Source: UBA2334 sp964396895
Lineage (GTDB): Bacteria > Pseudomonadota > Gammaproteobacteria > Burkholderiales > Burkholderiaceae_C
Length of the DNA stretch: 64,000 nucleotides
Direction: 5' to 3'
Assembly (NCBI GenBank): GCA_964396895.1
Contig: CAYNGJ010000016.1
Location: forward strand, 26,325-90,324
The notes beneath the pieces were generated by a model. The model saw only the letters and a list, made by a program, of their open reading frames with translations. It made no database searches and was not told the DNA's origin. The stretch's first letter is position 1. Each line of letters begins with the position of its first letter. The translations under genes were made by a program, and so were the position numbers. Below are positions 41,553 to 49,381 of the stretch, piece after piece.

Positions 41553-41602
41553 ATATGCCTCTAGCGCTTTTGTTTATTGAATAGTTTGCTATTCATTTCT
41601 TA
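41541..41602 (+). repeat. Dispersed AT-rich element, copy B, between convergent genes
   Basis: AATATGCCTCT precedes AGCGC (41563-41567) and GCTAT starts 25 bases later (41588-41592). It encodes the end (INK and stop) of the 50-residue protein on the plus strand. On the other side it holds the stop and last residues (IRNE, with rare ATA and AGA codons) of the response regulator on the minus strand. Confidence 0.75.
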
Positions 41603-42218
41603 TGGTGTTGACCAGCTCAACCGCCGACTTGACCCCCATTTTTTCAAACACCCGCGAGCGGTGTACCTCCACGGTGCGCACACTGATGTTGAGCTGATCG
41701 GCCACCAGCTTGTTGGGCAGGCCGGCCAGCACCAGCTGCATCACATCGCGCTCGCGGTCGGTGAGCTGGTCCATGCGCTGTTGCAGCGCCTGCATGTGCG
41801 CCAGGTGCTGCACCTGGGTCCGGGAGGTGGCCAGCGCGTTTTCCACCCGGTCCACCAGGGCATTGTCTGAAAAGGGTTTTTCGCAAAAGTCGAAAGCGCC
41901 GCGTTTGACGGCGTCCACAGCCGTGGCCACGTCCGCATGGCCAGACAGGAAAATGACCGGCACCAGGCTGGCCCAGGGCCGCGCCAGCCACTGTTCAAAC
42001 ATGGACAGCCCGCTTTGGCCGGGCATGCGTACATCCAGCAGCAGGCAGCTGGCCTCGGTCGGTGGCGCCTGCCAGCACGGGGAGGCCATGAAGGCTTCGG
42101 CACTGTCAAACGTGTCGCTCAGCAGTCGGCGGGTGCGCAGCAGCCAAGAGAGGGCCTCACGCACGCCCGCATCGTCGTCCACGATGTAAACCTTGTGATC
42201 TGCTGGGTGGGGTGTCAT
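41589..42218 (-). CDS. FixJ/LuxR-family response regulator
   Basis: The 209-residue regulator starts at ATG 42218. The receiver has VDDDAGVRE, the phospho-acceptor in LLLDVRMPGQSGL (near residue 61), FLSGHADVATAVDAVKRGAFD and KPF. The C-terminal LuxR-type helix-turn-helix is LTDRERDVMQLVLAGLPNKL through VRTVEVHRSRVFEKMGV. This layout is that of FixJ/TtrR/DctR regulators controlled by PAS-containing kinases. It begins 11 bases after the kinase stop. Its last residues are AT-rich and lie in repeat copy B. Confidence 0.92.
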   Translation of the reverse strand: MTPHPADHKVYIVDDDAGVREALSWLLRTRRLLSDTFDSAEAFMASPCWQAPPTEASCLLLDVRMPGQSGLSMFEQWLARPWASLVPVIFLSGHADVATAVDAVKRGAFDFCEKPFSDNALVDRVENALATSRTQVQHLAHMQALQQRMDQLTDRERDVMQLVLAGLPNKLVADQLNISVRTVEVHRSRVFEKMGVKSAVELVNTIRNE

Positions 42219-42229
42219 GTTGGCTCGGA

Positions 42230-44368
42230 TTATGCGGTGCCTGCCTGCGCCTTGGCTTTGGGGGGAGCCGCGGGCAGCGTGAAGCGAAACACCGTGCCAC
42301 ACGGTGAGGCGGGCCCGTGGACCAGTGCGCCACCGTGTTGCTCCACCACGGTGCGACACAGGCTCAGACCCAGGCCGGTGCCCTCGGGTTTGGTGGTGAA
42401 GAACGGGGTGAACAGCTGGCTGGCCACCTCGGGGCTGAGTCCGATGCCGTGGTCGGTCACGGCAAACATCAACCAAGTTTTGCCCTGTTGGCTGGCGTGG
42501 GGCTGTGCCCGAAGGGTCAATACCCGCAAACCGCTGGTGGCGGGGGGGTGGTCGTCGGCCATGGCCTGCATGCCGTTTCTGGCCAGGTTCAGCAGCACCT
42601 GCTCCACCATGGTGTGGTCGCACAGGGCGTCGGGGCAGTCGTCGGGCATGTCCACCACCACCCGTATGTCCTCTTTGCGGGCCTGCAGGTTGAGCAGGGG
42701 CAAAATGGCCTGTACCAGGGCCTGCGGGCTCACGGGTTCGCGCAGCAGGCCCTGGGCCTGTCCGCGTCGGCGCACAAAATTGCTGACGCTGTGGGTGACC
42801 CGGCCCGCCCGCTCAGCCTGCTCGCGGATGCGTTGCATGGCCTGCGTCATGTCCTGCCAGGCCTGCGTGGTGTCGGCCTGGGGTTGCGACAGCAGGTTCA
42901 GCGTGCCCGAGGCGTAGCTGGCGATGGCCGACAGTGGCTGATTGATTTCGTGGCTCAGCAGCGAGGCCATTTCCCCCAGCATGGCCAGGCGAGCCGTGGC
43001 CTGCAACTTTTCCTGGCTGGCACGGGACTGGGCTTCCACCTGGTGCTGCTCGGTCAGGTCCAGGATGGCGCTCATCCAGCCCGTCTGTGTGCCCTGGGCA
43101 TTGATCAATGGCGCTTCGATGATGAGCACCGGAAAGCGGCTGCCGTCGGGACGCACGAACACCGATTCAAACCCTTCCCGGGGCAGGGTTTGGCCCGCCA
43201 GGCGGATGGCCTGGCGCTGCTGGTACTCGTTGACCATGTCGGCTGGCCAGTAGGGCGCGGGCGTACTGGTGCCCAGCAGCTGGTCGGCGGTCATGCCCAC
43301 CATGTCGCAGAACGCGGGGTTGGCGTAGGTGATGCGACCCTGCATGTCGCGGGCACGCAGGCCAGTGACCAGCGAGTTCTCCATGGCCTTGCGAAAAGCC
43401 AGTGCCTCGGCCAACCCGCGCTCCGCCAGTTGCCGTAACCGCATGTCGCGGGCGAGCAGGGCGAGGACCGCCAGCATCAGCGCTGACATGCCCACCACCA
43501 GTCCGGTGACGCTCCAGGGCGTCAGCTCGCTCTGGTCGCGTGGGCTGATGATGCGCAGCATCAGCACATGGCCAGGCAATTCCAGCAGGTGTTCGGCGGT
43601 CAGCATGGTGCCCGACGGGCGGGTGCCACCCATGGCCAAGTGGGTGCCATCGACCTCGGTGAGAGACAGGCCCAGTCCCCGCGCGGCGGCTGGCTCCAGC
43701 AGCTCACTGAGCAGGCCGGGCAAGGCGTAAGAGGCCACCAGGTAGCCAGCCAACTCTCCGTGCTGGAATTTGGGCAGGCACATTTCCATCATTTCCTGAC
43801 CGCGGCCATTGCCTTGTGGCCAGAAGTAGCTGGGGGAATAGGCCGGGGAGCTGGTCCGCTTGGCCTGGGCGCAGGCCGTGGCAATGTCCTGGTGACGCTC
43901 GTGGCGCGGGCGTTGCGCCAGTGCCTCGCCGTGGAACGGGCTGGCCCGGTGGGCCAGCACGCGCAGATGGCGGTCGCGCCATTCCAACACGGCCATTTCC
44001 CGGTTCTGCTCCAGGATTTCCAGCGCAGATCCTTCCCACTCACCGGGCGAACGCTGGCGAAAGCTGAGCGACTGCAGGGTTTGCACGTTGCGGGTGAGGC
44101 CAGTGCGGATGTCGTTCACCAGCCGCTCCGCCTCCCGTTCCAGTCGGTGCTGCAACTGGTTTTCCTGGAACTGGCGGGCCAGCACGATGGCAGTGCCCAG
44201 CAAGGCCAGCAGCAGCAGCAGCAACGCGCCCCACAACGCGTGGCGTCGCCAAGCCACGGGCGGCATGGCCTCGTCGCCCAGTGTGGTGCGTTGGTCCACT
44301 TCCGCCTCGGTCGGGCGCGGCGGGCGCTTGCCCCGCTTGTGGCGGGCCTGGCCTTTGGCAGATGCCAC
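42230..44368 (-). CDS. PAS-domain sensor histidine kinase (DctS/FixL-like)
   Basis: The 712-residue kinase has two membrane helices (about 45-65 and 290-310) bracketing a periplasmic domain of about 225 residues. A PAS domain follows (about 325-440, with GRITYANPAFCDMVGMTADQ). The HisKA box is SHEINQPLSAIASYASG near residue 470, and the ATPase domain has NLARNGMQAM, DHGIGLS and GTGLGLSLC. This is the DctS-type layout for sensing small periplasmic ligands such as dicarboxylates. The ATG directly abuts the nitrilase stop, and the regulator gene follows 11 bases after. The ligand is unknown. Confidence 0.92.
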   Translation of the reverse strand: MASAKGQARHKRGKRPPRPTEAEVDQRTTLGDEAMPPVAWRRHALWGALLLLLLALLGTAIVLARQFQENQLQHRLEREAERLVNDIRTGLTRNVQTLQSLSFRQRSPGEWEGSALEILEQNREMAVLEWRDRHLRVLAHRASPFHGEALAQRPRHERHQDIATACAQAKRTSSPAYSPSYFWPQGNGRGQEMMEMCLPKFQHGELAGYLVASYALPGLLSELLEPAAARGLGLSLTEVDGTHLAMGGTRPSGTMLTAEHLLELPGHVLMLRIISPRDQSELTPWSVTGLVVGMSALMLAVLALLARDMRLRQLAERGLAEALAFRKAMENSLVTGLRARDMQGRITYANPAFCDMVGMTADQLLGTSTPAPYWPADMVNEYQQRQAIRLAGQTLPREGFESVFVRPDGSRFPVLIIEAPLINAQGTQTGWMSAILDLTEQHQVEAQSRASQEKLQATARLAMLGEMASLLSHEINQPLSAIASYASGTLNLLSQPQADTTQAWQDMTQAMQRIREQAERAGRVTHSVSNFVRRRGQAQGLLREPVSPQALVQAILPLLNLQARKEDIRVVVDMPDDCPDALCDHTMVEQVLLNLARNGMQAMADDHPPATSGLRVLTLRAQPHASQQGKTWLMFAVTDHGIGLSPEVASQLFTPFFTTKPEGTGLGLSLCRTVVEQHGGALVHGPASPCGTVFRFTLPAAPPKAKAQAGTA

Positions 44369-45175
44369 TCAGAACACCCGGTGCTGCAGCGCGGGCAGGT
44401 TGCTCCGTGTCAGGGCCAGTTGCGCGTGGTTCAGTTCGGCCAGCACCACGCCACCGCCCTGGGCTTGCAATGCCAACACCTGACCCCATGGGTCCACCAC
44501 CATGCTGTGCCCCCAGGTCCGCCGGCCATTGGGGTGTTCACCCCCTTGGGCGCTGGCCAGCACATAGGCCTGGTTTTCCACCGCCCTGGCGCGCAGCAGC
44601 ACCTCCCAATGGGCCTGACCGGTGGTGTAAGTGAAGGCGGCGGGAACCAGCAGCAGGTCGGCGCCGAGCAGGCGGTACAGCTCGGGAAAACGCAGGTCAT
44701 AACACACGCTCAGGCCCACGCGGATGGGTGGCCCCACACGGGGGGTGAGCACAAAGGCCACGGGCTCGTGGCCGCGCACCAGTACGGCCGACTCGTCGTA
44801 GCGTTCGCGGCCATTGTCAAAACGGAACAGGTGAATTTTGTCGTAGCGGGCCACGCATTCGCCGTCGGGGTCATACACCAGGGTGGTGTTGCTCACGTGC
44901 TGGGGGTCTGCTGTGGCCATGGGCAGCGTGCCGCCCACCACCCACAGTTTGAGGTCTCTGGCGGCTTGCCTCAGCATGGCCTGGATGGGGCCGTGGCCCG
45001 GTGTCTCGGCCAGGGCCAGCTTGTCTGTGTCGCGGTGGCCCATGTGGCAGAAGTATTCGGGCAGTACGGCCAATTCGGCCCCGAGATGGGCGGCCTGCGT
45101 CAGCAGTTGGCGCGCCGTGTCCAGGTTGGTGGTCATGTCCGGGCCTGACACCATTTGCAGCGCAGCGATCTTCAT
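44369..45175 (-). CDS. Carbon-nitrogen hydrolase (Nit-type amidase)
   Basis: The 268-residue product starts at ATG 45175 (MKIAALQMVSGPD). The Glu-Lys-Cys triad is visible in LPEYFC, YDKIHLF and GLSVCYDLRFPE. The YDLRFPE context and length match bacterial Nit1/Nit2-like enzymes, whose known activity is hydrolysis of deaminated glutathione or related omega-amides. It starts 14 bases after yhdP and its stop abuts the PAS kinase start, so yhdP, this gene, the kinase and the regulator may be one transcript. No reason for the grouping is evident. Confidence 0.9.
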   Translation of the reverse strand: MKIAALQMVSGPDMTTNLDTARQLLTQAAHLGAELAVLPEYFCHMGHRDTDKLALAETPGHGPIQAMLRQAARDLKLWVVGGTLPMATADPQHVSNTTLVYDPDGECVARYDKIHLFRFDNGRERYDESAVLVRGHEPVAFVLTPRVGPPIRVGLSVCYDLRFPELYRLLGADLLLVPAAFTYTTGQAHWEVLLRARAVENQAYVLASAQGGEHPNGRRTWGHSMVVDPWGQVLALQAQGGGVVLAELNHAQLALTRSNLPALQHRVF

Positions 45176-45189
45176 GCTTGTGAGTCCTG

Positions 45190-48100
45190 TCAAGGTGGAG
45201 TGGTTGGGGTCGTGCTGGTGGTCGGTGAGTGAACTTTTTCCACCACGGGGTCGGCCCAGGTGCCGTGTATTCTGAACGTCTGCGTCGACGCTTGGATGAA
45301 GGGTTGGCGCAAGATGGCTTGCGCCAGGAACGTGCCCAGACCGATGGCGGGGTTGATCACCGTGGCGATCAGAGATGCGGTGCCCGCGTTGATCTCTGGC
45401 ACCACCAGCGCCCGGATGTCCTGTGTTTCGTGCTGGATGTCGGCATGGCCCTCCATCAGCACGGCCGCATTCGGGCCCTTCATTTGCAGGTTGTTGGTGA
45501 ACATCACGCCTTGGTCAATCCGGGCGTCGCCCCGCACAAAGTCAAACGCAAAACCTTGGGCGAACACGTCGCGAAAATCCAGCGCCAGTCGCCGGGGCAG
45601 CGACTGCAGGCTGAGCACCCCCAGCAGTTTGGCCAAGCCGGGATCGGCTTTCAGAAATTGCCCGGCCGCCAAGTCCAGCTTCACCTGCCCGCTCAGGCTG
45701 GGCGTGTCCCAGTCGTGGGGTGCACCCAGCCAGCCCAGGGTGCCATCGAATTGGCCTTTGCCGCCCCTGAACACACCCGGCATGCCGAACCGGGTCAGCA
45801 AAGCACCGGCGTCATCGACTTCCAATTTGAACTGCAATGCGGTGCGGCGCGCGCCGGGAGCGCGTCCCGACTGAGCCCCCACTGCAGCCCAGTTGCCCGT
45901 GGCGCTCAGCTTTGCCTCCGGCACGCGGAGGTTGAGTTGGGTGAGTCGCCATTCGCGTGGACCGGTGTCGGTTTGTCGGTTGGTGGCCTGCAAGTCCAGT
46001 TGACCCAGGGACAGGTTGTCCAACTCCAGTGCCTTGACCTGCACGTCGAGTGAGGGAATGGTTTGCTGTTGCGCATCCCCGGCGGTGGGGGAAAGCGACG
46101 TGGCGACGGGCGAGGGGTCTGGCGCCGTGTTCAGGGTCAGTCGATCGAGCCGGGCGACCACATGTGCGCCTTGTCTGGTGGATGCGGGCTGGTAACTCAG
46201 CTGACCGGCCAGCTCCTGTGCCTGGACGCGGCCTTCCCAGCGGTCGCCCAGGCGGTTGGCGTCCAGGCCCACGTCGTGAAAGTGTTTGCCCATGAGCCTG
46301 AGCGATGGGGTGTTCAGCACCACCCGGTTGGGCATCGCGGCCATTGCATCGTCCCCCGGTGCGGCGGCGGTTTGGACTGATGAGGGGTGGGCGGTCATTC
46401 GCGCGAGCGCACCATCCCAGGCATCCAAATCCAACGACGACCAGGCCACGTGGGCAGTCAACCCTTTGGTGGGCAGGACTGGGGCGGTTGCCACCGATGT
46501 ACCGACCAGTACCAGACCTCGGCGCAAGGTGTTGGGTTTGCTGTCCAGCGCATGGTGCAGCGTGATGGACAACAAGCTGCTTTGCGGTGATGTCAGGGTG
46601 AAGCTGGTCACCTCAGTGGCGGGTCCTGCGGTGGCTGGTCTGACCTGGTTGCTGTAGCGCATGGGCCACGCGGCTGCAGCGGGCTTGTTGAGCGGGGCTG
46701 GTAATCCCAGGCCCAGCCCCTGCAGGTCCGATTGGATGTTCAGCTCGGGCATGCCGCCAGCCACATTCAATTGTGCGGTGTAGCTGGCCGAGCCGCTGGT
46801 CTCTGGGGCCACCGAGGCCACCAGACCCAGGTAGGTGGCCTGACGCAGCCCCTCAGCGGTGGCTTGGCCCTGGCCGCGAAACTGAATGGCGCCTCCGTCT
46901 TTGGCGCGCATGCCACCGGAGAATTGCAGTTCCCCGCCCAGCAGTCGGGCGCTGGCCTGGTTGATCTGGAAGCCCTGGTCACTGAAGTCGATGCGACCCC
47001 GCGCACGCCCCAGCACAGGGGTGTCGGGGGTGATCTGGACGTCATTGCCAACGAGCACCACCTGGCCTTTGACGGTGGTTTTGTCCACCAGCGCCAGCGG
47101 TACGGTCAGCCCAAACTGGATGTTGGCTGTGCCCGATGCTTTGGCCTGTTGCAGGGCGCCGCCGGTCATGTTGGCCAGTGGGCTTTTGTTGACCACGCCC
47201 AAGGCATCGGCCAGCGGGCCTTCCAGCGTGGCATCCACCTCCACCACCGCATGGGAGGACATGTCTGCGATGCGGGCTTTGGCGCGCGTCACTTTCAGAC
47301 CTGGGGCATCGAATACCCCCGCTTTTGTCACCGACAGTGACATGCCCACGCCTTCGAACACCAGTTCACCCTCCGCCTGTTTGAGTGCAGGCCACTTGGG
47401 TTGATCCGGGGCCATGAGCGACGGAGGTACAAACGCGTAGTCCACTTGACTCACTTTGGCGGCGATGCGGAACTCGCCATGCCGGTTGTCTTTGAATGGC
47501 ATGTCCCACAGGTCGCCCGACACGTGGAAGCGCACGTCTTTGGTCTGTCCGCTCAGGATGGCCTCTTTGACATAGGCCCTGGCGTTGGCGGCAATCACCA
47601 ATGGCAAATACCGGTGCACCCGGTCGCCTTGGCCACGCGTCAGTTGTCCGTTGAGTTGCAGCACGCCGGGAAAGCGCGATTGGCTGGAAGAGGTGGCCGG
47701 GTCGCTGGTGCGCCAACTGCCACTGGCCTGCCCCTGCAGGTCGGCGTTGGCAAACCGCACGTTGTGGAATTGGGCCTGAATGGCGTCGCCATCCAGTTGC
47801 CAGCGGAGTTCCGCACTCAATCGGTCCATGGGGATGGTGGATTCTTCGAACACGCCGGGGAAAATCAGGTGTCCCTGGGTCAGGGATGCCTGGGCTTTGC
47901 CCCCTTCCTGTGTCATGTCGAAGTCGATCGTGGCTCCCCCAATGCCAGGGCGAGCAGGCACGGGGTGGGGCAGCTCGCTGGAGGAGCCCCTGGTATGTGG
48001 GGACAAAGTGCCAGCGGCCAGTGTCAGGTTTTCCACCTTGCCTTTGGCTTGAAAACGGGACCAACCTGCGTCATTGCCCAACCACGACAGTTTCAAGGAC

Positions 48101-49314
48101 GGTACCGATCCCGTCGGACGCAACTGACCGAGGCTTTGTTGCAGTCCACTGGGCAATGGCAGTCCTGTGCCCAATTCGTAGAGTGCATCCAGACTGATGT
48201 GGTCGGCTTCCAGCTCGCCTGGCCACGCCGTTTGTCCTCCCTGTGGGTGGTAGATCACCCTGAGCTTGCCCTGAGGCCAACGCTGGCCGCTGCGGGTCTC
48301 CAGGGTCAGTGGTCCGGTGGATACCTCCCACCCCAGGCCTTTGCGTTGCAGGCTCACGCGTCCCTCCAGCACATTCAGCGTCAGGGGTTGGGGGGCTTGC
48401 TCGAACCGTGCGTGCACCTGGGTCAAGGCCAAGTCGGTCGTGGCGCCATCCAGCTGCCCGTCGCGCACGTCCACCCACAGTCTCATGGCACCTTGGCCAC
48501 TGCCCACGGTCAATCCCATCAGTTCGGTCAGTCGGGCGGGGCTGGCCACCCTGGCCAAGTTCACGCCGGGCAGCTCGGCGTAGGCTGTGCCGCGCCAGTC
48601 GGTCCAACGCCCGGGGTGCAGGCTCAGGAAGGGAGAGCGCATCTCGGCGCGCAAATTGATGCGCCCGGCCAAGCCGCCATCGGGGGTGGCGTCCAACCGC
48701 ATCAGGTGCTGCCGGCCAGGGTTGCGGACCACCACATCCACGTCGTTCAGGGTCAAGCGGGGTTGCTGGCGCAGGTCGTCCGTCCAGTGCAGTTGGCCCC
48801 GGCGAATCACCAGCTCGGTCTGTGAAAAAAGCCAGTCCAAGGCGTGGTTGGGTTCGTCCGGCGTGGTGGTGCCAGACAACAGGTCCAGTCCCGCCACTTC
48901 CAAGCGGCCATCGGGCCATCGGCGCACGTCGAGCGTCGGCTGGTCAATGTGGATTTGTTCAAACCCCAGGCGCCAGAGCGACCTCACGGAAACCGCGGTC
49001 AGCACACGGCCCAGCACGAGAGCGTCGCGCCCTTGAGCGTCCAGCAATCGCACCTGCGTGAGTTCGAACGAAGGCACCAATCCGTGTGTGTGCGCTTGGA
49101 TGCTGCCGATGCGAACGGGAATCCCGACAGCCCGCGTGGCCAGTGTTTCCAGCTCGGCTCGCCAGTTTCCGATTCGCGGCACAATGATCCCGTGAATCAC
49201 CCCCCACGTCAGGCCAAACAGCAGCCAAGCGCCCACCACCGCCCAGAGCCCGGCTCGAAGGAGGGCGGAAGCCCACTTCAGGGCGCGCGAGGGGGGCACA
49301 AGTGCGGGGGTCAT
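45190..49314 (-). CDS. yhdP: YhdP-family AsmA-like lipid transport protein
   Basis: The 1374-residue protein has one N-terminal helix (ALLRAGLWAVVGAWLLFGLT) and a very long periplasmic region made of AsmA/TamB-like repeating beta groove. The DUF3971 core and the C-terminal AsmA_2 part are consistent with the YhdP/TIGR02099 type. In E. coli, YhdP with TamB and YdbH carries phospholipids between inner and outer membranes. ATG 49314 starts the protein shortly before the helix; upstream in-frame residues are not family-like. It is divergent from glnE across 67 bases. Confidence 0.9.
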   Translation of the reverse strand: MTPALVPPSRALKWASALLRAGLWAVVGAWLLFGLTWGVIHGIIVPRIGNWRAELETLATRAVGIPVRIGSIQAHTHGLVPSFELTQVRLLDAQGRDALVLGRVLTAVSVRSLWRLGFEQIHIDQPTLDVRRWPDGRLEVAGLDLLSGTTTPDEPNHALDWLFSQTELVIRRGQLHWTDDLRQQPRLTLNDVDVVVRNPGRQHLMRLDATPDGGLAGRINLRAEMRSPFLSLHPGRWTDWRGTAYAELPGVNLARVASPARLTELMGLTVGSGQGAMRLWVDVRDGQLDGATTDLALTQVHARFEQAPQPLTLNVLEGRVSLQRKGLGWEVSTGPLTLETRSGQRWPQGKLRVIYHPQGGQTAWPGELEADHISLDALYELGTGLPLPSGLQQSLGQLRPTGSVPSLKLSWLGNDAGWSRFQAKGKVENLTLAAGTLSPHTRGSSSELPHPVPARPGIGGATIDFDMTQEGGKAQASLTQGHLIFPGVFEESTIPMDRLSAELRWQLDGDAIQAQFHNVRFANADLQGQASGSWRTSDPATSSSQSRFPGVLQLNGQLTRGQGDRVHRYLPLVIAANARAYVKEAILSGQTKDVRFHVSGDLWDMPFKDNRHGEFRIAAKVSQVDYAFVPPSLMAPDQPKWPALKQAEGELVFEGVGMSLSVTKAGVFDAPGLKVTRAKARIADMSSHAVVEVDATLEGPLADALGVVNKSPLANMTGGALQQAKASGTANIQFGLTVPLALVDKTTVKGQVVLVGNDVQITPDTPVLGRARGRIDFSDQGFQINQASARLLGGELQFSGGMRAKDGGAIQFRGQGQATAEGLRQATYLGLVASVAPETSGSASYTAQLNVAGGMPELNIQSDLQGLGLGLPAPLNKPAAAAWPMRYSNQVRPATAGPATEVTSFTLTSPQSSLLSITLHHALDSKPNTLRRGLVLVGTSVATAPVLPTKGLTAHVAWSSLDLDAWDGALARMTAHPSSVQTAAAPGDDAMAAMPNRVVLNTPSLRLMGKHFHDVGLDANRLGDRWEGRVQAQELAGQLSYQPASTRQGAHVVARLDRLTLNTAPDPSPVATSLSPTAGDAQQQTIPSLDVQVKALELDNLSLGQLDLQATNRQTDTGPREWRLTQLNLRVPEAKLSATGNWAAVGAQSGRAPGARRTALQFKLEVDDAGALLTRFGMPGVFRGGKGQFDGTLGWLGAPHDWDTPSLSGQVKLDLAAGQFLKADPGLAKLLGVLSLQSLPRRLALDFRDVFAQGFAFDFVRGDARIDQGVMFTNNLQMKGPNAAVLMEGHADIQHETQDIRALVVPEINAGTASLIATVINPAIGLGTFLAQAILRQPFIQASTQTFRIHGTWADPVVEKVHSPTTSTTPTTPP

Positions 49315-49381
49315 TGCTTCTGAAATTATGACGGGCCGGCGCCCATGCCTTCCCCGTTCTGCCCGATACCCCGACAACGCC

